Shown one piece after another: positions 37,138 to 49,070 of a stretch of 64,000 nt of DNA. The stretch spans positions 10,578,621-10,642,620 of the forward strand of contig QVOM02000115.1 in the NCBI GenBank assembly GCA_003586115.2, written 5' to 3'. The notes under the pieces are model-generated. The model was given only the letters and a program-made list of their open reading frames with translations. It was not told the DNA's origin and searched no databases. The first letter of the stretch is position 1; every line of letters begins with the position of its first letter. The stretch is from Salvator merianae. Its lineage: Eukaryota > Chordata > Lepidosauria > Squamata > Teiidae. The translations under genes and the position numbers were made by a program.

Positions 37138-40100
37138 GTATATCTTTCCTTGAGAACTGTGCCATTTCAGAACCACTGCTGTTTGTGAAAGGTATATTAT
37201 CTACAACGATTTTATACTATCCAATAGGAATTTACTTTCTCTTGAAGAAAAAAAAAAAGTACCTGAGAATGGCCCACAAATGAAAGACACCCTCTTTCAT
37301 TTCTTTCATTCAGTTCTTTGAAAAAAACTGGCAAAATGATGTCAGCAATTATCATCTTCTGGACATGATACGCCATATCAGAGCCGATATCACATTTTTG
37401 CCCATAATTTTGAGAACTCTTCCAAGCCCTCATCCCTTATGACAGGATAAAGCTGAGACACCCAGATAAATAAGAACTCTTTGCAGAAAACCTAGGAACT
37501 GAAATATAATTGTAATAGGGTTCGGCATAGCAGAGCAAAGGACAGGACTCGTTGAAAGTTCAAGGAAAGGTATAATAAGCATCAATAAAGAGTTTAAAGG
37601 CAGATGGAAACTGAAGCAAAAACTAGAAGAAACAATGAGACTGAATCAAGGTCTAGATGAAACCATAAGCCTGTACCAAGAACTAGATGAAACAATGAGC
37701 TAGGTGACACAAAGAACTACTATAGGAGACAGTAATGTATAATGGAACAGCTGTTGCCAAAACAAAGGGGCATGAAGCCAGTCAGGTACTGCATTCAGAT
37801 ACAATCTATTGTTAATTTCAACATATATTACTATTATTTGTAAGCCTCTAATAACATCCTTTAAGTGGTTGGGCAGTGATTCACCATATTCTCATGATCC
37901 CCAATTCCACATCTCCTTTAATCAAATTTAAGAATGGAAGTAAATGTTCTGAACTGGTGCCTGAGTGTTCCAATGAACTGGAAGAGGATCATTCTACAGA
38001 ATTAGGCCTTGATCAGATAGGCTGGCAAAAGTGAGAGTGACTCATCATGGAAGTGGTAGGCTCCTTTTGAGGCCTGTCACATTGCCCTATTACGGCTGCA
38101 CCACTGGAGAAGGGCCACATTGCATGTTTTCCAACTATAATTGCAACCGACTGCTCTACCGCTGTGCCAGTGTAGGGTGTCCTACAGATACTAGAATTAG
38201 AACACCGGGCAGGAAGTTGTGCAGAAATGCTAGGAGAGTGTGTAACTCTGCACTCTTCCCTTTCCATTCTTCCTACACCTCTGTGATGGAGTGCAAAAGC
38301 AGGTATCCATGACCATATGACCCACATGTTAATGAGAGTGGGTGCCTGACACATTTTCAATAGTGTCTGAATATAGACTTAGTCCAGAAGTCCAGTTCAC
38401 TGGTTTGTATGTCCATTTAAGAATATTCAGTGTTTTAGATGAAGCTGCACTCCTCATCAGTTGGCCATCCCCAACTTTTTTGTGTCCAGCACTACTTTTG
38501 GAAGCCTAAGAAACTCTTTTAGGCAACAAAGAGATATTATTCTTCATTTAAGAAATGGGTAAAACTCAGAACTAACACTCTACCAAGAAATTGACAGGTA
38601 AACCCCTCCATATACAACCCCCCAAAAGCAAGCATAAATCCAGTGATCAAACTAAGTCAGACAAAACATATCTACTCCATGGAAGAATGGAGGTATCCAC
38701 AGCTCTTTTTTTTGTTTGTTTGTTTTCCCTCACTTGTCACATTTTTGGAGTTGTTATGCCATGTTCCACAGTTCTTCTTTGAACCTACACTTTTGGCTAT
38801 GCTATGCTATGCATCTTCAGAGGATATGACCACTAGAAGAGTCAAATGCAATTGAATCAGTTGAAACATCAGTTGCATTTGGCTCTTCCAGCAGTCATAT
38901 CTGAAAGCTTAGGTTCAAAGCAGAACTGTGGAACATGGCATAACAACCCCCAAAATGTGACAAGTGAGATATCCACTCCGTATCTATTATTAACGTGATC
39001 ATATCACCATCATCATCTGGATTTGCTATTGTAGCCTTGTGTTTGAGCATCATTTAATGTTGTTTGGTGTACTTGCCACAGCAAGTGAGTAAATGATACA
39101 GAACTTGAAATGATGATGATGATGATAAACATGTGGAACACCTCACTGACAGTAATTTGTGGTGAAATCAACAACCAAAGCAAGGATATTTCAGGGTGAT
39201 TATCATTCACCTTCACTCTTTATCACTGCTACAATACGATTGACATTAATATTAAATGAGACAAACTGTGGCTATGAGATATCTAAATAGAAAGAACATA
39301 TCATCTTCTCTGCATAAATCATTTTAAATTATAAGAAAAATCATCACCAACAGTTCATTGCTAAACAGCATCAAAATATTTTTTCAAGTCATAGAAACTG
39401 AGTTTTGAAAATCAAATGGAAAATAACTTTCCATTAAAAAAATAATTCTGAATACAGTCAACATAAACAAATGAAAAAGAAAAGTGCAAACCATATAAAA
39501 CAGGGGTAATAAAATATTGAAATTAAAGCTTAATGGAGCAACTATAATTAAGGCCATAAACACTTGGAACATATCAGTGATACCTTACAGAGCAGAACAG
39601 TTGACTGGACTACTGCTGAATTAAATTTACTGCATTTAAAAATGTGACTGATTTTGATTGTGATTCATGAAATATATCCTACAAGTAATATTGGTTGGCT
39701 GTACCTACATGTAAGTACATGTAAGTGGCCAACTATTATGACAAGTGAAACAGACAGTTGAAACACAGAAAAGAGGTTTATATGCAACAAAGATAAAAGA
39801 TTAATGAGCATATGCAAAAAGGTATTTTAAGTACTGAATGACCAAAAAATTCTTATAAAATGGAAAACGGTAAAAATATATTGGGAAACTAAAAACAAAA
39901 AAACAAAAAAACACAATTGCATAGTCAATATATGAAAAGAATGGAAGGAAAGATATATAAGAAAAACAATGGCTGCAGAATGGAGCTCAAAAGAAGGTCT
40001 AACAAATTATGACCTTTTCCACATTATGTGAACTGTTCCAGACTACATAATGTATGCCTATTTCCAGCTGTCTGCACCTATTTCCTGCACTTATAGTCCT
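37138..40100. other. No confidently recognisable feature
   Basis: AT-rich intron with short (GAT)n at 39111-39126. 38020-38350 has decayed-transposon texture and shares CACCTCTGTGA-GGAGTGCA phrases with 51850-51890, but ends are not visible. Confidence 0.4.
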
Positions 40101-40104
40101 TTGT

Positions 40105-40743
40105 AGATAGAGATTACATGGCCACAGTAATCCATGCTCTGGTAACTTCGAGATTTGACTGTTATAATGTGCTCTACATGGGGCTGCCCTTGAAGGCTGT
40201 TTGGAAGCTGCAGCTAGTGCAGAATGCAGTAGCCAGCCTGCTATCTGGCACTGCTGGCTGGACACACATCATGCCAATCCCAAAAGAACTATACTGGCTG
40301 CATATTTGCTACCAAGTCCAGTGCAGGTTATTAATGTTAACTTATAATGGCTTGGGACTGAAATATTTAAAAGAACACCTCCTTCCTTATAGACCTGCCA
40401 GTATCCTAAGATCTGCAGTTAGACTTTCTTGGTGGTACCATCCTCTTTAGCAGTTAAGGGAGTGGCAACATGTGGGAGTGCATACTTGGTGATAGCCCGC
40501 AGGCTATCAAACAGTCTTCCCTCTGAGGTACAGCAGGCTCCCTCGTTGGATATATTCAGATATTTGGTGAATATGCATCTCTCTACCCTGGTCTTTGTCT
40601 AGGGGAACAGCATTCCTTCTTCACAAAGGCATTGTCACTGTTTTAGCTAATCTATTTCACCTGTTTTTATACTGATTTGTGACTCACTTTGAGACTCTTG
40701 GGTATAGGGCAGGATAGAAATATCAATCAATCAATCAATCAAT
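40105..40743 (+). pseudogene. L2/CR1-clade LINE 3' end (ORF2 C-terminus and tail)
   Basis: A plus-strand frame from 40118 reads VTSRFDCYNVLYMGLPLK, then WKLQLVQNAVASLLSG, then ELYWLHICYQVQ. This is the C-terminal 'SRLDYCN...LQLVQNAAARLL...LHWLP' region of L2-type ORF2. The frame is open for 110 codons, but the copy is 5'-truncated and lacks the reverse transcriptase core. The 3' UTR ends GGATAGAAATATCAATCAA with an (ATCA)n tail, a typical LINE terminus. Confidence 0.85.
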
Positions 40744-41251
40744 TTAGACAGACTGTCTTGGCCCAAACTAAAGGCCACTAACAAAAGTTCCTGTTCTTAG
40801 AAGTTACCAGTTGTAGCTTTTTCAGCCGCACACCTACTTCCAATGCCATTAGACATGTCATTGGCTTTTCTAAAAATTGAAATTTAGTATAACAATACGT
40901 AGGGACAGATATACATATTAAAAACATACAATACACATAATAGAAATAGAAAAAAGAAACAAAAATAGACAACAAAAAAGACAATACAAACAATAAAACA
41001 CAACAGAATTTAAGCATGAACCTTTATTTACTTTCCCTTCCTCCCCTCTCCTGTCCAACTATCTACAGCAAGTTACATTAAGTCCAAAGATCTTATGCAA
41101 TTTTATTGGAACTATTGTTATTAATAATATTAATAAATAACAAGAATAAAAAATAAAAACAAAATTATTATTTATTATTTTCTTCTTAGAATAAGCAGGC
41201 TGCTAGCAGATTTCCTCCTTTACTCATGCTATCCACTCACTGGCGTAGCGA

Positions 41252-41268
41252 GGGTGGGGTGGGTGGGG
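41252..41268 (+). other. G-quadruplex motif
   Basis: GGGTGGGGTGGGTGGGG: four G-runs of 3-4 with single-T loops, among the most stable quadruplex patterns known. It is on the plus strand, the template strand for ERBB4. Confidence 0.75.
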
Positions 41269-41480
41269 CGGAGCGCCCCGGGTGGAGCGTTGTCGGGGGC
41301 AGACGGCGCGCTCACCGCCCCGGGCGGCCGTGCTTGTCGGCGGCCCGCCGGGCGGCGGCCGTGCTCGTCGGCTTGTCGCCCTGGCCCGCGCGCCGGCGGA
41401 CGTGCTCGTCGCTTCGTCGCCCGGCCTGCCAGCGTGCGTGCGGGCGGAGCCAGCGAGCGCGCATGCGTGCAGGCAGGCCC

Positions 41481-41890
41481 ATCGAGGCCGCCGCCGGGCG
41501 GGCCAGGGCGAGGAGCGCGGCCGCTGCCGGGCGGGCCGGGGCCACGAGCGAGGCCGCCTCCGGGCGGGCGGGGGAGAAGAGCGAGGCCCCCGCTGGGAGG
41601 GCCAGGGTGAGGAGCGCGGCCGCCGCTGGGCGGGCCGGAGCGCGGCCGCCGCCGGGCAGGCCGGGGCGAGGAGCGCGGCCACCGCCGGGCGGGCCGGGGC
41701 GAGGAGCGCGGCCGCCTCCGGGCGGGCCGGGGCGATGCGCGAGGCCCCCGCCGGGCGGGCCGGGGCGACGGGTGCGGTCCCGGGTGGGCTGGGGCGAGGA
41801 GCGATGCCCCCGCCGGGTGGGCCGGGGCGACGAGCGAGGCCCCTGCAGGGCGGGGCGAGGAGCGAGGCCACCGCTGGGCAGGGCGACGAG
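41481..41890. repeat. 33-bp GC-rich minisatellite
   Basis: About 13 units of the form GCGCGGCCGCCGCCGGGC-GGGCC-GGGGCGAGGA, mostly 33 bp with a few 26-29-bp variants. Two smaller repeats flank it: CGTGCTCGTCG units on the left (about 41328-41412) and CATGCGCACTCGCT units on the right (about 41897-41970). Confidence 0.93.
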
Positions 41891-42371
41891 CGGGGCATGC
41901 GCGCTCGCTGGCCCCGCCCACACACATGCGCACTCGCTAGCCCCGCACACACGCATGCGCACTCGCTGGCCCCGCCCCTAGCCCCGGGCGTCAAAGGGGC
42001 TAGTAGCCCCGGGTGGCAAAGCGGCTGGCTACGCCACTGTATCCACTTAATACAGAATTTGTTCTCCAGAATGTCTGTTTCATTTTAGGAAATGTATCTA
42101 GAATTGGCATCAATTTCCTTATAAATTCACATTCCTCGTCACTACCTTCCATCCTATTTTTTCAAGCATTTATAATATTATCCCACATTGATTTAAACTA
42201 CATCTTTCAAGACAAGTGGTCTGCGTATTTCCAGTTACTTGATGGAGCAGACTATGCAGTGCTTGGGAATGGTGGGTGTCAATTTTAGTTGTAAGTCATG
42301 CAGCAATAGAATTGAAAGATTATCAAACCACAAAATAGGAAATATTATAGATAAGTCCTTAATTATTGCCT

Positions 42372-42383
42372 CCCCCCCCCCCC
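42372..42383. repeat. poly(C) tract
   Basis: Run of twelve C bases. Confidence 0.9.
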
Positions 42384-42525
42384 AAAGAATGCACTTTGGG
42401 GCATTTCCACCACATATGAAAGTTGGTTGGTTTTACAGGGCATCTTCTCCAATACCTGGAGCTATTTGATTCTACTAGCTTGGCTACATGTAATGGTTCC
42501 AACTATGTATTAACTTTATATGCAA

Positions 42526-42526
42526 T

Positions 42527-42602
<76 letters not shown>
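42526..42602. repeat. (TTTC)n microsatellite 1
   Basis: About 19 perfect TTTC units, the longest of four arrays in intron 19. Confidence 0.97.
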
Positions 42603-43320
42603 GTTGACCTATATCATTTAATTTCTCTAGCTGTTAACTGTACCCACAGCTCAACAGATATTTGTTACCCTGTATCTTTCTTCCAATTCAATTTTAAGGC
42701 TAGTATTGGAGATGATTGATTTTGAACCAGGGGTTTATAAATTATGGATGTTAATCCTTTTAAAGTTTCAGAAGTTGATTGGAGATTTGTTTTTTTCTAG
42801 ATTTAATAAATGGCCTGGAAGTGGCCACTTTCTTTTCAGACTTATATAGCTAAGTACTTAAGATCATTCATGACCAATTATCCTCAACTGGGGAAAACAT
42901 CCTTTTTTTCTGATTATATCTGTCCACTTGTATTGTACTCCTTCTATAACTTGTCTATGCCATTATCTTTCAATCTATTCCATACAGCTTTACCTATTAC
43001 CTACGATAATGGTGCAACAGCCCTTAATTTGATTAGCGGTGAAATTGAAGGTCAAAGCTCCTTTTGCTAATTACTCCAACTTTGAAATTCAGTACAGTAG
43101 ATGTCTTTTATTGTTTATAAAGGGTATTTTCCTAGCCATTGTGTATTCTACTAATTCTGTCTGTCTCTACCTGGGGATAGAATCTCCCAACCTATGAAGT
43201 ATCTGGGTTAATCTAAATGCTTGATAGTATATTGTTAGGTTAGGGATCCTCCAACCCCCTTCTGCAGCATGCAATTGTATTAAGGAAGTGCCATTGATAT
43301 TCACCTCATGGTCTGATTTA

Positions 43321-43817
43321 CAGTGGTACCTTGGTACTCAACTACCTTGAAACTCATCAAATTTGGTACTCAACACATTTTGAAGTGAAAATTTTGTCTT
43401 GGTACTCATTGTTTGTTTTGTACTCAATAGGTAAGCTAGAACTTGCCAGTGCAGATTGTCTTGTGACTCTCTACCCTTTCCAGCCAAAACAAAAGGCCAC
43501 GTGTTAGTCATGCAGTAGCACTTGCCCTGTGCATATCCACTTGTGGTCTTATCATGGCTTCTGTGGTCATTTTGTGTATTTAATCTAAGTATTGTACAGG
43601 TATTTATTAAATTTTAGGTTTATTTCTCACATAAAGTAATGATATACAACCCTATCTATTTACATATTGCTTTAAAAATGTGCATTGTCTTTGGTTTGAA
43701 AACACATTAAATTTATTTACATTAATCCTTATGGGAAAAATCTGGTTGGTACTCATTGTTTTTAGTACTCATCACACCTCCTGGAACCAATTAGCGATGA
43801 GTACCAAAGTATAACTG
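43321..43817. mobile_element. Tigger/pogo-like Tc1-mariner MITE
   Basis: Begins CAGTGGTACCTTGGTACTC; its right end is the inverted GAGTACCAAAGTATAACTG. TA dinucleotides flank both ends (43319-43320 and 43818-43819), as in Tc1/mariner insertions. The internal TGGTACTCA motifs recur in both orientations. The 497-bp element has no transposase. Confidence 0.82.
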
Positions 43818-43849
43818 TATCAACAGTAATCCAGTTGTGGTCGTCTTTT

Positions 43850-44030
43850 AAAAGGTTTAGTTGTATACCAGGATACAGTGCCAGTTTGGTGCCCTATCCT
43901 TGTCCATGGTCTAGTCCAAGGCAGACAGGCCATTTAAAGGGAGGATGGGTCTTCTGCTAGTCCACACTAGTATGAGGACAGTAGGGGGCTAGACCAAATC
44001 ATGTTCCAGTCTACTGCTAAGTGCAGAAAG
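43850..44030. mobile_element. Possible family B fragment
   Basis: Ends TGCTAAGTGCAGAAAGGGG, like the right end of family B, and abuts a family A copy. The left end is not identifiable. Confidence 0.4.
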
Positions 44031-44080
44031 GGGAAATGATTCAGAAAACAAAACCTGAAGAGATTACAAACAAAAAAAAA

Positions 44081-44585
44081 TGAGATTGATAATTATTCCA
44101 TTTTAAGGTGGAATAGACTATGCAGCAAGGACACTGTCTGCACTAAATGGCCAGAAACCTCACCTGAAGCCTGCTACTGACACTCTTGGTCCAAATGCCA
44201 GTAGCCATGCCTGATCCTCATCATGGCAGGGGCCAGGAAGCTCCTGGCTGCTGCCATGGTGACTGGTAGGCCCACACAGTGCATAGGCATAATCAGCTGA
44301 CCTTGGCTGCACAATCACACCTGTACGATCAGGCAATGGGACCTGATTGGGCATTGCACAGGTCCGATCATGCAGGCTCAATCAGGGCTGACTGTTGGAT
44401 TGTGCATGCATGATCAATGTGACACATTGGCCTGGATGCTGCACCATCAGGTAGGTTGTGGAACACTAATTAATGCTCCACAGGTATCTGTGATCAGAAG
44501 CAACTGTTGCCCACTCCCGGCCACTTGGGCCTCCACAAGGTATGGACAAGCTTGGCTAGCAAAGTGCCAAAGTGTGAACAGGCCC
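44081..44585 (+). mobile_element. Family A MITE, copy A5 (5'-truncated)
   Basis: Right end AAGTGTGAACAGGCCC is intact. Interior blocks in family order: TTTTAAGGTGGAATAGAC, GGACACTGTCTGCACT, CAGAAACCTCACCTGAAGCC, GGAACACTAATTAATGCTCC. The outer left inverted repeat is missing. Confidence 0.8.
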
Positions 44586-44708
44586 AGTGCTTCTGACTCC
44601 CAAATCTTGTGGCCTTTCCAGAAAGATACCATGGTCATTAAAAGACACTGAGAGAGCAAGGAGAACCAGTACTCCTGTCTTTGTCAGAAAAGTACAGAAG
44701 TGACTAAT

Positions 44709-44844
44709 GCTGCATCCAGACATTGCTTACTTCTTCCATTATATTTGGATATTCCAGAATAAAGCCTGGATACTTCGGAATATACAGACTTTATTCTGAA
44801 ATATCCAAATATAGTGGAATAAGTAAGTGACTTCAGGATGCAGC
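44709..44844. mobile_element. Short full-length foldback MITE (family G)
   Basis: GCTGCATCC at the left and GGATGCAGC at the right bound a 136-bp element whose halves are inverted copies almost to the centre (GCTTACTT...AAGTAAGT, TTTGGATATTCCAGAATAAA...TTTATTCTGAAATATCCAAA). Confidence 0.82.
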
Positions 44845-44968
44845 CTAAGATGTTCCTGTGACAACTGGATAAACTGAACATGTCCTTAAAATCTGAAGTG
44901 AGTTTGCATTTCAAAAGAAACAAAAAATAGTAGGACGCCTCCTTAATTTTGACTTTTCCTGGTACAGC

Positions 44969-45024
<56 letters not shown>

Positions 45025-45025
45025 T
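44969..45025. repeat. (TTTC)n microsatellite 2
   Basis: About 14 TTTC units. Confidence 0.97.
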
Positions 45026-45979
45026 TCACATTATGGTCACAAAGACACTTTAAAGTACTTAAGAAGCTTATTGCACTGAACAGGGAATTATTTGGAAAAC
45101 CACAAATATGTGCTGTGTGACAGAAGAAAGATATTAGAGCGGCCACACATTTTTTCATTAATTTTATGGTACCTGTAATTGCTACAGAAAAAGAAAGAAA
45201 GAAAAAAAAATATGTCTACATTGCATGTCTGAGCTACCTTTGGGAGGAAGCAATTACAAATTGATGTATCTTCAACATATTTTGCTTGCATATTAAGTTT
45301 TGAAAAACCTCCTTCAGAATGAGTCTCTCTAGACCTGGCTAACAGTTGTAGCTGATGTAACCATATGTGGACCGAACAAAAAATATGCACAAATGTACAA
45401 CCAACGGGAAAACAAATGAATATATTCCCAATGATGTATTTATGCTTAGAAGTACTATTTACTGAAATCTAAATCAAATACACTAAACCAGCATAATAGT
45501 TAAAAGTCAGATTTGATGTGACAGAATCACTGATCATTGTTTCCAGGTACAGTTAAGAATCACCTTAATTGTACAAGGGCACCCATGCTTGTTATTCACA
45601 TATTTGTTATTGGTGTCCACATATGGACTTATAAGGGATGGACGGGATAGTAATTTGGCAAAACAAAATTTTTTAAAAGCTGGCCCATTGATACAGAGAT
45701 GCTAGTAAGCCAAGGATGACTCCTTAAGGATAGAATTGATAAATTCATGCACTTTTCTTGGCAACGGCACAGAATCTGTTTGGTTTTGCTCTCTTTTGGT
45801 AGAGTTTTCAATTATAACCCAGAACATCTGGAATTTCTTATCGCTTTGAGGCTAAAGGAGCATGTAGTGAAGGAAGTCAAAGCTGTTCATCATCTTACCT
45901 CTTCATTTTCTCTAACTCAGGCACTTGTCTCCCAATTAAACTCGTTTCAGCTGATACTGCTGAGGTGGAAGATTGTAAC

Positions 45980-46251
45980 CAGAGATGTGTACAGACATTT
46001 TTTCTCCTTTGTTTAGTTTTCACTTGAACTTTTTTCCTCAAACAGCATGGTGATTAATTCGATTCAAACGTTTTCAAACATTTTCAAACTAAGACTGAAC
46101 AGGGTGTATTTGATGGGTTCATTTGAACACTGCTTTGTTCAGTTTAAATTCCAACTGTTTTCAAAGAGGCAGAGTATTCAGTTCGAACCTTTCAACCCCC
46201 CCCCCTTCTATTAAAACTAGTTCAAACCTGAATCAGTTCTGTACATCTCTA
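45980..46251. mobile_element. Family C TTCAAA-rich hAT MITE
   Basis: Begins CAGAGATGTGTACAGACA and ends CTGTACATCTCTA. Flanks ATTGTAAC (45972-45979) and ATCCTAAC (46252-46259) match at 6 of 8 positions, consistent with an aged 8-bp duplication. An internal C8-9 run is at about 46197-46205. Confidence 0.8.
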
Positions 46252-46726
46252 ATCCTAACCATGTACAGTATACAGTGGTTTCTGAGTTGGATGGTTATCC
46301 TACCTAATGGGGAAAGAAAATTGCTACTAGGTAAGCTTCAGAAACAAGAAGTATGGAAATAAAAAGGCAAATTGACTCTCCCAAAAAACATTTTGCAAGT
46401 ACAAAGTATAAAGATGCTGCTGCAAGCTTTTTGTGTTATGCAAAGTCTGTCCTGTCATCCCTAATTTAAGCACATCCTCCACCAGGGTACTGTAAAATGT
46501 TGTTGTTTGCAGGCAAATTCAGCCTTCCTGCTTCAAAATTACTGGGTTTGTCCAAGATTCACCCCTTCTGTCCTTCTACCAGCAAAACTGGCATTATTGT
46601 GTATTCAGATGTCTGAAAGAAGTCATATGTAAATTTATCCATTGCTTTGGCATCCTTTCCTCTCTTTGCTTAACAAAATTCCTTTTCCCTTCCTTGCAAG
46701 CAGAAATTGATGTACAAATTCATATT

Positions 46727-47250
46727 GGGCCTGTTTGCACCTGTTGTAAGCATGCATCAAGAATGCTTGTTAGCCACGTGTGTCCACACCTTGCGGAGGC
46801 TCGCGGATATGTGTGGAGCACTAATTAGTGCTCCACAACCTTACCAGGTGACAGTCACGCCCCGGTAAGGTGCGTTCTCACCTACCTGGTGGTGCAGCAT
46901 CCAGGATGGTGTGATGCACTGATCGTGCATGTGCGATCGGCTGATCAGGCCTGTATGACTGGGCCCGCATGATGCCCTGACCATACAGCCCTTATCAGCT
47001 GATCGTGCAGGCCTGATCAGCTGATTGCACCTGCATGTCCTGTGCACTGCGCAGGCCTGCCGGACACTTCCCAGAGGCTGCCAGGCGAGGATCAAACATG
47101 GCTACCAGCATTCACACCGCAACTGCTGGTAGTCAGCTTCAGGTAAGGTTTCCGGCCATGCAGTGAGGACAGTGTCCACGCTGTGTGGTCTGTTCCACCT
47201 TAGAACGGCATAATTATCCCATTCTTAGGTGAAAAGTGTGACTAGTCATT
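46727..47250 (-). mobile_element. Family A multi-hairpin MITE, copy A6
   Basis: Left end GGGCCTGTTTGCACCTG, right end decayed (AAAAGTGTGACTAGTC). Keeps AAGCATGCATCAAGAATGCTT, GTGGAGCACTAATTAGTGC and repeated CTGATCGTGCA / TGATCAGGCCTG palindromes in the middle. Confidence 0.8.
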
Positions 47251-49004
47251 GTTCAGAGTGCTTGACCATTCAGAATGCCTCTAGCTGAATTTTGGCCTAT
47301 AAAATGACACATGTGCCAACTTGAGTCTTTATTTTCAGCAGCTGGACTTTGAAAGAAATAACCAAAAAGGACAGGTGCCTTTCTCTTTCTCTCCTGTCTT
47401 CCTTGGATGGTCTGCTGTGCTGACATGACTTGGCAATATACTACATAATTTTCCTTTCAGAATCTCCCTTTCTCTTCTATAATTCTGTTTTTCCAAAAAA
47501 ACCAAGCTGTCTGAGTCAGTAATATTTTTAAAGTCATTAGATATTTCTAAAATTTGTATTATGTTTGAGATAATAAAACACCCCATTAGAGTGATTTTGC
47601 TCTGTGTGTGTATCTGTGGTAATTTGGCAAATCTCTCAGGACATGCTCAGAACAAAGCAAAAAGATCTCATATGTTTCTGCACATGTACAGAGTGCCACA
47701 GCAAATTTTGTAACAAAATAGTGCTGGAGCTGTCCAGCATCAGAACCAGGCAGGCACAAAGAAGAAGGGAAAGGGAAAGGGAAAGTCAGAAAAATAGAGC
47801 CAACTTTCTTTGTTTATTTGTTATAAAAATCCTTCACTTGAGTTTGAGATATTTAATTTTTGAATGTTGTTTTTCTATTTTTGGCTATCGCAAAAGCCTT
47901 TAAATCATTACAAAAAACAACAACACAAAAACATAGAACTGTGATTTGGCTTGGTTTTCTTCTGCTTACTGCAGCAAAGTTCTAGCTAGAAACTGATGAA
48001 GAAGTCAGCCAAGACCACAGTGTACATGTGTCACCATGCATTGGAAGTATATTCAGCACATGCCATTGAACTCATCTGACACTCACCCCATTTGTGGGGG
48101 CAGAATCCATTCCTGGAAGCTCTCCTTTTGCAGAAATATAAAAATTGCTTCTCAAAAGCAAGCATGGGCCTGGTTTGCTCCTGCACCTGCTGCACAGTGG
48201 GCCAGCAGACCTTGGAGTCACCTGTCCAGTGCTGAATCTCTGAAAAATACCTACATTTGGGGCATTTATTGATACTTTGTCAAATGGCCCCAGATGGAAA
48301 ACTTGACATCACCCTTGAGTTCCTGTTGTGGCTTGTTTATGTGAGTAAAGGGAAGAGATTCATTCCAAAGCAGAAAAAAATAACTATGCTTGCTTTCTTG
48401 TTTTGTGGCTAAGCTAACAACTGTTGTCTCAACAATGATTTCATCAGGTCTTCTGCTGCACCACTCTCTTGTTCACAGTTCAGACTAATTTTTGTCCTTT
48501 CAGTTTGATCTTTCATTTTGAATGCTATATGGAGTACATGCAGTGGTCATGCCCTTACATGAGACATGAATGTTCTAGCAAACAAGCCTTAGAGCAAGGT
48601 GAGCACTCAGCACAGCTCACTTTGCTCCTGGTTGTCCATTCTACTCTTTCCCAGAACACGGAGGGGGCAGAGCAGCACACTGTGATTTGGGTCCTCCAGG
48701 AACTTCCTTTACATCCTGCTGGACCTCTTAACAATATATAGCTATTTTTAGAATTATTGTTTAGATGTGGAGGCCCCAAATTGTGATCAGCCTGCAACAG
48801 CATCATTAACATCATTTAGCCCACTAAGCTCCAAAAAACACCAAGAAGGGCAGTCAGGAACAAGATGAGCTGACTAAACCTTCATGTAAAGAGTGGCATG
48901 GTCATTTTAAATGCTTGATAAAAAAAAGTAGTACTTTGCACACTTTCACATTTTATGCTATCTTGGATGCAAAGAGTTAGGATCTGGACTTTTGGGTTTT
49001 ATTC
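47251..49004. other. No recognisable feature
   Basis: Intronic sequence without clear repeats or gene signals. Confidence 0.5.
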
Positions 49005-49006
49005 TC

Positions 49007-49050
<44 letters not shown>

Positions 49051-49070
49051 TTTTCTTTTCTTTTTTTTTG
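49005..49070. repeat. (TTTC)n microsatellite 3
   Basis: About 11 TTTC units followed by a degenerate T-rich tract. Confidence 0.95.

Larger units (their letters stand above)
41238..42039. mobile_element. Non-autonomous hAT element with GC-rich minisatellite
   Basis: Left end CACTGGCGTAGCGAG and right end CTGGCTACGCCACTG are inverted with two mismatches. A perfect 8-bp duplication, TATCCACT, flanks the 802-bp element (41230-41237 and 42040-42047), diagnostic of hAT insertion. There is no transposase. The interior is extremely GC- and CpG-rich, unlike the AT-rich intron on both sides. Open frames of 216-268 codons on both strands arise because the 33-bp unit is a multiple of three without stops; they encode only low-complexity P/A/R/G sequence. 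Confidence 0.95.

Noticed and set aside
41224..42088. Long open frames (216-268 codons) on both strands
   Set aside because: The 33-bp repeat unit is a multiple of three without stops, so several frames stay open. The sequence lies inside a hAT element with a perfect target duplication and encodes only low-complexity residues.
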